Source of the DNA: Phycisphaerales bacterium UBA854
Lineage (GTDB): Bacteria > Planctomycetota > Phycisphaerae > Phycisphaerales > SM1A02
Assembly (NCBI GenBank): GCA_002295885.1
Contig: DBGM01000022.1
Location: forward strand, 1-11,969
Direction of reading: 5' to 3'
DNA: 11,969 bases
Shown: positions 5,439 through 11,276 of the stretch, piece by piece
Layout of the letters: the number at the start of each line of letters is the position of its first letter
Numbering within the stretch: position 1 is the stretch's first letter
Made by a program: the position numbers and the translations under genes
The notes under the pieces: model-generated
Seen by the model: the letters and a program-made list of their open reading frames with translations, nothing else
What the model was told of the DNA's origin: nothing
The model's database searches: none

Positions 5439-6911
5439 TCAGAACTTCACGTAGGACTTGAGTCCGTGCCGGCCGCCTTCGCGGCCGAATCCTGATTCCT
5501 TGAATCCTCCGAAGGGCGATGCCGCATCGAACTTGTTGTAGGTGTTGCACCACACGACGCCCGCATCGAGCTTGCGGGCGATCTCGAAGATCTTCGCTCC
5601 GGTGTTGGTCCAGATGCCGGCGGCCAGCCCGTACGGGGTGTTGTTCGCCCGGGTCAGCGCCTCCTCGGGGGTCCGGAAGGTCATCACCGACAGCACGGGG
5701 CCGAAGATCTCCTCGCGGGCGATCAGGTGGCTCGGCTGCACACCGGTGAAGAAGCAGGGGCGATGCCAGAACCCCTTGGTGGGGAGCGGGTCGGCGGAGA
5801 CCTCGTGCATGATGGCCCCCTCGTGCTCGCCGGCATCGACGTAGCGTTCGATGGTTCGAAGCTGCTCGGCGGAGTTGATGGCGCCGACGTCGGTGTTCTT
5901 GTCCAGCGGATCTCCGACGCGCAGCGACTGCATCCGATGTCGCAGCTTGTCGACGACCTCGTCGACGATCGATTCCTCCACGAACAGTCGCGATCCGGCG
6001 CAGCAGACGTGCCCCTGATTGAACCAGATCGAGGAGACGATCCCCTCGACCGCCTGGTCGATCGCCGCGTCTGCAAAGATGATGTTCGGGCTCTTGCCAC
6101 CGAGTTCGAGGGTGAGCCGCTTCCCGGTTCCCGCCGCAGACCGGGCCAGGACCTTCCCGACTTCGGTCGAACCCGTGAAGGCGATCTTCTTCACGTCCGG
6201 ATGGCCCGCGAGCGCTGCGCCGGTCTCGCCGGCTCCGGTGACGATGTTCACCACCCCCGGGGGCAGATCGATCTCCCGGAGGATCTCGGCGAGCTTCAAG
6301 GCCGTCAGCGATGTCGTTTCGGCCGGCTTCAGCACGCAGGTGTTGCCGCAGGCGAGCGCCGGAGCGAGCTTCCAGGCGGCCATCAGCAGCGGGAAGTTCC
6401 ACGGAATGATCTGGCCGCAGACGCCCAGGGGTCTCGGCGTTCGTCCGGGGAACGCGTAGGCGAGCTTGTCGGCCCAGCCGGCGTGGTAGAAGAAGTGCTG
6501 GGCGGCCAGCGGCAGGTCCACATCCCGCGATTCCTTGATGGGCTTGCCGCCGTCCATGCTCTCAAGCACGGCCAGTTCCCGGGCCCGTTCCTGGATGCGA
6601 CGGGCGATCCGGTACAGGTACTTGGCGCGTTCGCTGGGCTTCAGTCTGGCCCAGGGGCCCTGGGCGGCCTTGGCCGCCTGCACGGCATCGTCGACGTCTT
6701 TGGCACCCCCCTCGGCCACGGATGCGAGCGTCTGTTCCGTTGCCGGATTGATGGAATCGAATCGCTTGCGGGACTTCGGAGCCCGGAAGGCACCGTCGAT
6801 GAAGAGTCCGTAGGACTCGTCGAGTTCGACGGGCGTCCGCTCGGGCGCCGGGCTGTAGTCCCATCCCGGGGAGGTGTGGTGCTCGTTGGTATCCGATGCG
6901 GTGGGATTCAT
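5439..6911 (-). CDS. NAD(P)-dependent aldehyde dehydrogenase, full length
   Basis: The 490-aa cytoplasmic enzyme oxidises an aldehyde to its acid with NAD or NADP. All family landmarks are present: PWNFP with Asn172, LKPAE with Lys195, FTGSTEVGK (245-253), LELGGKSPN with general base Glu269, FNQGHVCCAGSR with the nucleophile at Cys303 followed by Cys304, and EEIFGPV with Glu401. The C-terminus has the usual FGGFKESGFGREGG oligomerisation segment. ATG 6911 was chosen because the ALDH fold begins about 30 residues later; the frame stays open upstream into deoC but without similarity. The ribosome site is weak. It starts 17 nt after deoC, so acetaldehyde from deoxyribose phosphate is the most likely substrate. 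The N-terminal 30 residues are polar and acidic, longer than in many ALDHs. Family assignment is certain, the substrate is inferred. Confidence 0.95.
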   Translation of the reverse strand: MNPTASDTNEHHTSPGWDYSPAPERTPVELDESYGLFIDGAFRAPKSRKRFDSINPATEQTLASVAEGGAKDVDDAVQAAKAAQGPWARLKPSERAKYLYRIARRIQERARELAVLESMDGGKPIKESRDVDLPLAAQHFFYHAGWADKLAYAFPGRTPRPLGVCGQIIPWNFPLLMAAWKLAPALACGNTCVLKPAETTSLTALKLAEILREIDLPPGVVNIVTGAGETGAALAGHPDVKKIAFTGSTEVGKVLARSAAGTGKRLTLELGGKSPNIIFADAAIDQAVEGIVSSIWFNQGHVCCAGSRLFVEESIVDEVVDKLRHRMQSLRVGDPLDKNTDVGAINSAEQLRTIERYVDAGEHEGAIMHEVSADPLPTKGFWHRPCFFTGVQPSHLIAREEIFGPVLSVMTFRTPEEALTRANNTPYGLAAGIWTNTGAKIFEIARKLDAGVVWCNTYNKFDAASPFGGFKESGFGREGGRHGLKSYVKF

Positions 6912-6928
6912 GGTATCGACCCGTTGTA

Positions 6929-7852
6929 TCAGGCTTCCGAGAAGTCGTGCATGGCCATGTAGCGGCCGGTGAGTCCCTTGAGGAGTTGACGGAGAAGATC
7001 GTTGGTGAGACTCGAGGCTCCGAACCGGAACAGATCCGGAGTCAACCACTCGTCTCCGAGGGTCTCCTTCACCATCACCAGGTAGTGCAGGGCCGATTTG
7101 GCGGTTCGAATGCCGCCCGCCGGCTTCATGCCGATGCGTACGCCCGTGGAGAGGAAATGGTCCCGGATCGCCTCCAGCATCACCAGCGTCACCGGCATGG
7201 TTGCTGCGGGACTGATCTTGCCGGTGGAGGTCTTGATGAACACGTCTCCATCCTGGAGCACCCCCGCGGAATCGACGGCTTCGATCGCGAGATCGCTGGC
7301 GCGTCGAACGTTGTCGTAGGTCTCCAGTTCCCCCGTCTCGAGGATGATCTTCAGGTGGGCACCGTCGCACGCCTGCCAGACCTGGCGGATCTCCTCGGCG
7401 ACCTCGCCGTGCCGGCCGGAGAGAAATGCTCCCCGGTTGATGACCATGTCGATCTCGTCCGCCCCCGACTCGACCGCGGCGGTGACGTCGCGCAGTCGGA
7501 CTTCCAGCGGGTATTGACCGCTGGGGAATCCGGTGGCCACGGACGCCACGTGGACCCCGGTGCCGGTGAGCATCTTGGCGGCGGTCCGCACGTGCGATGG
7601 ATAGACGCAGACGGCCGCCACCGGGGGGACCGGATGATCGATCGGTCCTTCGTACGGCCGTACCGCCTTCCGGCAGAGAGCCCGGACCTTCTCGGGTGAA
7701 TCCTTCCCCTCCAGGGTGGTGAGGTCCAGCATGGAGATCGCCAGACGGATTCCCGCCAGCTTGGCTTCCGTCTTGATGGACCGGCTGGTGAAGGATGCGG
7801 CTCGTTGCCGCACCATGACCGAATCGACAGGATGGTTCCGGCTGGGCTGCAT
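6929..7852 (-). CDS. deoC: Deoxyribose-phosphate aldolase, long form
   Basis: DeoC cleaves 2-deoxy-D-ribose 5-phosphate to glyceraldehyde 3-phosphate and acetaldehyde in deoxynucleoside breakdown. The Schiff-base lysine is Lys207 in VFIKTSTGK, the second active-site lysine is Lys243 in GMKPAGGIR, and Asp135 lies in ADEIDMVIN. ASVATGFPSGQ (103-113) is also typical. At 307 aa it is longer than the E. coli type (about 260) and matches the long metazoan-type DERA, including SMLDLTTLEG near the start, VCVYPSHV, LFRFGAS, and a C-terminal TGRYMAMHD tail. ATG 7852 lacks a Shine-Dalgarno site but follows GGGTACACT by 6 nt, suggesting a leaderless message. It heads the operon with the ALDH, the membrane protein and the ALDH-like protein, and lies 33 nt after the 108-aa gene. 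Confidence 0.96.
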   Translation of the reverse strand: MQPSRNHPVDSVMVRQRAASFTSRSIKTEAKLAGIRLAISMLDLTTLEGKDSPEKVRALCRKAVRPYEGPIDHPVPPVAAVCVYPSHVRTAAKMLTGTGVHVASVATGFPSGQYPLEVRLRDVTAAVESGADEIDMVINRGAFLSGRHGEVAEEIRQVWQACDGAHLKIILETGELETYDNVRRASDLAIEAVDSAGVLQDGDVFIKTSTGKISPAATMPVTLVMLEAIRDHFLSTGVRIGMKPAGGIRTAKSALHYLVMVKETLGDEWLTPDLFRFGASSLTNDLLRQLLKGLTGRYMAMHDFSEA

Positions 7853-7858
7853 GGCTTC

Positions 7859-7867
7859 AGTGTACCC
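7859..7867 (-). promoter_or_regulatory. Extended -10 element upstream of deoC
   Basis: On the minus strand GGGTACACT ends 6 nt before the deoC ATG, which would start the transcript at or next to the start codon. It sits in the 33-nt gap after the 108-aa gene, so the deoC operon may be transcribed separately from the small-gene cluster. No good -35 is visible. Confidence 0.42.
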
Positions 7868-7885
7868 GTGAAGAGCCGGGAAGCC

Positions 7886-8212
7886 TCAGGGACGCACTGC
7901 ATCGAACAGATGGCCGATGAGACCCCCGTCCACCAGGGTGATGTTCATGCTGGGACCGTTCTGGGCCGCCCGGTAGGCCAGCAACACCCCGTTGTCGTTG
8001 TCGATCACGTACAGGAGGTCGGATTGGCCGTCACCGTTTCCGGTTCGGCCCGCCGCGGTCATCAGTGTGAAGGTGTCGTCGCTCGCCACGAGCCCGGCTT
8101 CGACCCTCGGCTCCGGAGACTGTCCGATCAGCAGGAGGATGCCGGCCGCCATCGCCATCGCGGTGGAGGCCAGCATGAACTTCGTGCGTCGATGGGTGGG
8201 ATGGGTCGTCAT
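7886..8212 (-). CDS. Small exported protein, paralogue of its upstream neighbour
   Basis: The 108-aa product has a basic N-terminus and a hydrophobic segment (about 13-30), either a signal peptide or an uncleaved anchor, and then a small domain. The domain reads DTFTLMTAAG, LLYVIDNDNGVLLAYRAAQN and ends at LFDAVRP, with a pattern like one blade of a beta-propeller: strand, Asn-Gly turn, strand. The preceding gene encodes the same pattern (SFLMVAGEG, then FVWILESRNGELVLVDW), so the two look like tandem paralogues. Its ATG overlaps the stop of that gene as ATGA, implying coupled translation. I recognise no named family. It is the last gene of the three-gene cluster and is followed after 33 nt by deoC. 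Confidence 0.82.
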   Translation of the reverse strand: MTTHPTHRRTKFMLASTAMAMAAGILLLIGQSPEPRVEAGLVASDDTFTLMTAAGRTGNGDGQSDLLYVIDNDNGVLLAYRAAQNGPSMNITLVDGGLIGHLFDAVRP

Positions 8213-8529
8213 CTGGTCCTGAGGATCTTCTCGATGTCCTGCTGGACGTTTCGATGGGAGATGGCCTTCATGCCCTGGCCGCCGGTGGTCCAGTCGACCA
8301 GCACCAGTTCACCGTTCCGGCTCTCGAGAATCCAGACGAAGTTGGTCGAACTCCGTTCGCCTTCGCCGGCCACCATGAGGAAGGAGCTGCGGCCGGACAG
8401 CTGGGCCTGGACGGACGGAGCGGCGAGGGTGGTGAGCAGTGCGACCAGGAGGATGGCGTTGGTGAGCAGCAGCGCAGCGATTCCCCGGGTGCTTCGGGAC
8501 GACGCGGCTGGCTGGTTGGTGACCGTCAC
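8209..8529 (-). CDS. Small secreted protein, paralogue of its downstream neighbour
   Basis: The 106-aa product has a clear signal peptide: basic residues to position 15, a hydrophobic core (17-36), and a likely cleavage site VQA-Q after residue 42. The mature part of about 64 residues holds SFLMVAGEG, FVWILESRNGELVLVDW and a C-terminal basic helix QQDIEKILRTR. It resembles the 108-aa neighbour. GTG 8529 is chosen because no ATG precedes the signal peptide; AGGA lies 11 nt upstream inside the end of the previous gene. The start is 7 nt after the stop of the 75-aa gene and the stop overlaps the next start by 4 nt. Function unknown. Confidence 0.82.
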   Translation of the reverse strand: MTVTNQPAASSRSTRGIAALLLTNAILLVALLTTLAAPSVQAQLSGRSSFLMVAGEGERSSTNFVWILESRNGELVLVDWTTGGQGMKAISHRNVQQDIEKILRTR

Positions 8530-8536
8530 GGTGCGC

Positions 8537-8764
8537 TCAGTCCTGGTGACTTCGGCGAGACGGCATGAGGCTGATCGTCAGGATTACTCCGACGATGACC
8601 AGCATGATCAGGATCCCGACCCAGACCGCGGGCGTGTTCTTGTTGGCGGCCGGCTGCGGTGGTGCAAGGCTGGTCGGCATGGCGACCGCGAGCTCGGCGC
8701 AGAGCAGTGCCCCTGCGAACAGGAGCCAGCGGGTCGACTCGAGGATGTGCTTCAGATGCTGCAT
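8537..8764 (-). CDS. Small two-segment membrane protein
   Basis: The 75-aa product has an N-terminal hydrophobic segment (13-28, possibly a signal peptide cut near AVA-MP), a Pro/Ala/Asn linker (30-45), and a strong transmembrane segment (46-66, VWVGILIMLVIVGVILTISL) followed by a short basic tail. It could be a single-pass protein after cleavage. ATG 8764 follows TATCCT by 9 nt with a TTGCCA -35, a well-formed promoter, and has no Shine-Dalgarno site. It heads the cluster with the two secreted paralogues and might serve as their membrane partner. No family recognised. Confidence 0.78.
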   Translation of the reverse strand: MQHLKHILESTRWLLFAGALLCAELAVAMPTSLAPPQPAANKNTPAVWVGILIMLVIVGVILTISLMPSRRSHQD

Positions 8765-8773
8765 GATCTGGTG

Positions 8774-8803
8774 AGGATACCCGGGTTGCGGTGCCGCTGG
8801 CAA
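8774..8803 (-). promoter_or_regulatory. Promoter of the small exported-protein cluster
   Basis: On the minus strand TTGCCA (8803-8798) is followed after 18 nt by TATCCT (8779-8774), preceded by GGG. The -35 matches TTGACA at five of six positions. The -10 ends 9 nt before ATG 8764, so any leader would be only 2-3 nt. The 3' end of metF lies just beyond the -35. Confidence 0.55.
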
Positions 8804-8808
8804 GACCG

Positions 8809-9723
8809 CTACCGCCGCAGCGAACCCGTATCCCGTGCTCCGAGGGCCCGGAAGATCTCCAGCGTCGCGTCGGAACGGTTCAGGGTGTAGAAGTGGATGC
8901 CCGCCACGCCGTGGTCGAGCAGTTCGTTGCACTGCTCCGTGGCCCACTGGACGCCCACCTGCCGAATCGCGTCGTCGTCGTCCTGGTACCGACGAATTCG
9001 GCGCTGCAGCTTGGCGGGAAAGTTCGTTCCGCCGGCGAGATCGGCCATCCGCTGCATCGTCTTGATGCCGGTGATTGGCATGATCCCCGCGATCAGCGGG
9101 ATGTCGATGCCCTCAAGTTCGCACCGTTCGCACCAGTCGTGGAAGGCAACGTTGTCGAAGAACATCTGGGAGGTCACCCAGTCCGCTCCTTCATCGACCT
9201 TCGCCTTGAGGTATTCCAGCTGCCGAAGCCGGTTCGGCGTCTCCGGATGTCCTTCCGGAAATCCCGCGACCCCGATGCCGAAGCCGCGGGGATCGGGATG
9301 CTCGCCCGAATCGTTGAATGCCCTGATGTGACGAACGAGGTCGGCGGCGTGCCGGTATTCATCCGCGGCGGGGTCGTACCCCTCCTCGGCCGGGTGATCA
9401 CCGCGCAGGGCGAGGATGTTGCTGACTCCGGCGGCTGCGTATCGATGCAGAATCGTCTCGATCTCGTCGTGGGTGTGCTTCACGCAGGTGAGATGGGGAA
9501 CCGCGTCGACTTCTTCCGACTCGTTGAGCTGGACGACCAGATCGTTCGTGCGTTGCCGGGTCGAACCGCCTGCGCCGTAGGTGACCGAGACGAAGGAGGG
9601 TGCAAGGGCTGCGAAATCGTTCATCCGGCCCAGCAGCGCATCCCATGCCTCGTCGGTCCGGGGCGGGAAGAACTCGAAGCTGAACGTCTGCCGATCTCGC
9701 TGGAAGATGTCATGAATGTGCAT
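8809..9723 (-). CDS. metF: Methylenetetrahydrofolate reductase
   Basis: MetF uses FAD and NAD(P)H to reduce 5,10-methylene-THF to 5-methyl-THF, the methyl donor for methionine synthesis. The 304-aa product is the normal bacterial size, a single TIM barrel. Landmarks in order are FSFEFFPP with catalytic Glu17, SVTYGAGGSTR (46-56), ALRGDHP with Asp109, GVAGFPEGHP (151-160), SQMFFD with Gln186, GIMPI (213-217) and GIHFYTLNR near the end. ATG 9723 fits the family start; the frame extends 12 codons further without similarity. There is no Shine-Dalgarno site, and TACAAT ends 8 nt before the ATG. It diverges from rex over 73 bp. Shared control with rex is possible from layout alone. Confidence 0.96.
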   Translation of the reverse strand: MHIHDIFQRDRQTFSFEFFPPRTDEAWDALLGRMNDFAALAPSFVSVTYGAGGSTRQRTNDLVVQLNESEEVDAVPHLTCVKHTHDEIETILHRYAAAGVSNILALRGDHPAEEGYDPAADEYRHAADLVRHIRAFNDSGEHPDPRGFGIGVAGFPEGHPETPNRLRQLEYLKAKVDEGADWVTSQMFFDNVAFHDWCERCELEGIDIPLIAGIMPITGIKTMQRMADLAGGTNFPAKLQRRIRRYQDDDDAIRQVGVQWATEQCNELLDHGVAGIHFYTLNRSDATLEIFRALGARDTGSLRR

Positions 9724-9731
9724 CGAAGGCC

Positions 9732-9737
9732 ATTGTA
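9732..9737 (-). promoter_or_regulatory. -10 element of metF
   Basis: TACAAT on the minus strand, preceded by G, ends 8 nt before the metF ATG, implying a leader of 0-2 nt. The -35 position (about 9755-9760) shows no TTGACA-like sequence and overlaps the -35 position of rex. Confidence 0.5.
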
Positions 9738-9781
9738 CGCCATGCGAGGCCGTCCACATCGGGCCAATGTCGCATCAGCGG

Positions 9782-9787
9782 TACAAT
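9782..9787 (+). promoter_or_regulatory. -10 element of rex
   Basis: TACAAT, preceded by G, ends 9 nt before the rex ATG, implying a leader of 2-3 nt. Its -35 position (about 9759-9764) lies against that of metF with no recognisable consensus. Confidence 0.5.
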
Positions 9788-9796
9788 GGACGTCGA

Positions 9797-10438
9797 ATGT
9801 CAGATCGAACGTCCATCCCCCGACCCACCATCAAGCGGCTCAGCCTGTACCTCCGGGAGATCGAATCCCAGGAGGCCGGTGGTGCCGTGACCGTCTCGTC
9901 CCGGACGCTCGGCAGTGCGCTGGGCATCACCGATGCGCAGGTGAGGCGAGATCTGGGCTACTTCGGCCAGTTCGGTCAGCCGGGGATCGGATACAGCGTG
10001 AAGGCGATGATTCCCCGGTTGAAGTCCATCCTTCGGATCGACCGCGAGTGGAATGCCGCTGTGGTCGGCGTTGGCAACATCGGCCGTGCGCTGCTGCACT
10101 ACCCCCGCTTCACCGCGAAGGGATTCAACATCGTGGGAGCGTTCGATGTCGAGGACTCGATCATCGGAACCACCGTGGGGAACTGCCGTGTCGCCCGGAT
10201 CGAGGACATCCCCCGGTTGGCGGTCGAGCTCGAGATCGAGTTCGGAATCCTGTGCGTGCCGAAGCAGGTTGCCCAGGAGGTCGCGGACCTCCTGGTGACG
10301 GCCGGGGTGCGGGGGATCCTGAACTTCACTCCCCAGCGGCTCGAAGTCGGGCCGGCGATCGATGTCGTCAGCGTCGACTTCTCGCTCGCGCTGGAACAGC
10401 TCGCCTACCAGGTCTCGGAAGAAGTGGACGGTGGCTGA
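9797..10438 (+). CDS. rex: Redox-sensing transcriptional repressor Rex
   Basis: Rex senses the NADH/NAD ratio and represses fermentation and respiration genes when NADH is low. The 213-aa product has the two expected domains. The N-terminal winged helix carries IPRPTIKRLSLYLREIE, SSRTLGSALGITDAQVRRDL (34-53) and YFGQFGQPGIGY. The C-terminal Rossmann domain carries VVGVGNIGRALLHY with the Gly motif at 91-96, and GAFDVED (114-120) with the acidic residue that binds the NAD(H) ribose. Length is typical. ATG 9797 begins just before the conserved N-terminal helix; the frame is open further upstream without similarity. No Shine-Dalgarno site precedes it, but TACAAT ends 9 nt away. yggS follows after 55 nt with its own promoter. 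No classic TTGTGA/TCACAA Rex site is visible in its own control region. Confidence 0.95.
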   Translation: MSDRTSIPRPTIKRLSLYLREIESQEAGGAVTVSSRTLGSALGITDAQVRRDLGYFGQFGQPGIGYSVKAMIPRLKSILRIDREWNAAVVGVGNIGRALLHYPRFTAKGFNIVGAFDVEDSIIGTTVGNCRVARIEDIPRLAVELEIEFGILCVPKQVAQEVADLLVTAGVRGILNFTPQRLEVGPAIDVVSVDFSLALEQLAYQVSEEVDGG

Positions 10439-10447
10439 TCCGCTTGC

Positions 10448-10476
10448 TTGAGTCACGGGGACGCAGCCCGTATCCT
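10448..10476 (+). promoter_or_regulatory. Promoter of yggS
   Basis: TTGAGT (10448-10453) and TATCCT (10471-10476, preceded by G) are separated by exactly 17 nt. A start near 10483 gives a leader of about 11 nt that contains GGAG (10485-10488), 5 nt from the ATG. The hexamer is the same as in two other promoters of the window. Confidence 0.55.
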
Positions 10477-10493
10477 CACGACACGGAGTCAGC

Positions 10494-11276
10494 ATGCCAG
10501 AATCCACAGTCGATCGATACAACGAGGTTCGGTCCCGCATCGAGGCCGCTGCCGCCCGCGGCGGCCGTTCGGCCGAGGGCGTCCACCTCGTCGCCGTCAC
10601 CAAGTACGCCTCGATCGCCCAGGTCCGCGAGCTCATCGAACTGGGGCACGCCGATTTCGGTGAGAGCCGAATGCAGCACTTTCTCCAATTCGCGGCCCAG
10701 GTGGACGACTTTCTCGAACGCCATCGCGAGCTGGGTCCTTCGGGGGGGAAGGTTCCTGACGCCATCCGCTGGCACTTCATCGGTCATCTCCAGCGGAACA
10801 AGGTCAAGCGGATCTTGCCGCTCACCCGACTCGTCCACTCGGTCGATTCACTTCGTCTGGCCGAGGAGATCCAGGCGTGTCCGCTCCAGCGCGAACAGCC
10901 GACCGAAGTCCTCATCCAGGTCAACACCTCCGGGGAACGTGGCAAGTACGGCATCGCGCCGGCGGCCGCGACCCATCTGATCGATCAGATGGACACGATG
11001 ATGAACATCCGCATCCGCGGACTGATGTGCATGGCGCCTCAGACCGACGACGTCGACGCCATCCGCAGCACGTTCACCAGAACCCGGGAGCTCTTCGAGG
11101 AGCTCCGGACCTCGTCGGTGACGGGCGATTCGTTCGACATCCTCTCGATGGGGATGAGCGGCGATTACGAACTGGCGGTCGAGTGCGGAGCGAACATCGT
11201 GCGGGTTGGGTCCGCGATCTTCGGCCCTCCGGCGGAGCAGGATGCGACGCCGGCCGCGAACTCGTCCGACGCCTGA
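10494..11276 (+). CDS. yggS: PLP-binding YggS/PLPBP family protein
   Basis: YggS proteins bind pyridoxal phosphate and maintain B6 and amino-acid balance without known enzyme activity. The 260-aa product is a single TIM-barrel domain related to alanine racemase. The PLP lysine is Lys37 in LVAVTKYAS. WHFIGHLQRNKVK, HSVDS and VNTSGERGKYG are family landmarks, and the phosphate-binding end is SMGMSGDYELAVECGANIVRVGSAIFG. The last 15 residues or so are a polar tail. ATG 10494 has GGAG 5 nt upstream. The glycine-rich insertion near GPSGGKVPD (about 80-90) is slightly longer than in E. coli-type proteins as I recall them. Its TGA abuts the TGA of the convergent gene with no base between them. Confidence 0.95.
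   Translation: MPESTVDRYNEVRSRIEAAAARGGRSAEGVHLVAVTKYASIAQVRELIELGHADFGESRMQHFLQFAAQVDDFLERHRELGPSGGKVPDAIRWHFIGHLQRNKVKRILPLTRLVHSVDSLRLAEEIQACPLQREQPTEVLIQVNTSGERGKYGIAPAAATHLIDQMDTMMNIRIRGLMCMAPQTDDVDAIRSTFTRTRELFEELRTSSVTGDSFDILSMGMSGDYELAVECGANIVRVGSAIFGPPAEQDATPAANSSDA

Noticed and set aside
9738..9781. Classic Rex operator in the metF-rex interval
   Set aside because: No TTGTGAA...TTCACAA-type palindrome is present; only the mirrored start regions are seen, and these do not match the known consensus.
8791..10980. A 729-codon open frame on the plus strand
   Set aside because: It runs antisense through metF and out of frame through rex and yggS, all of which have full family motifs. 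The composition is that of a shadow frame.
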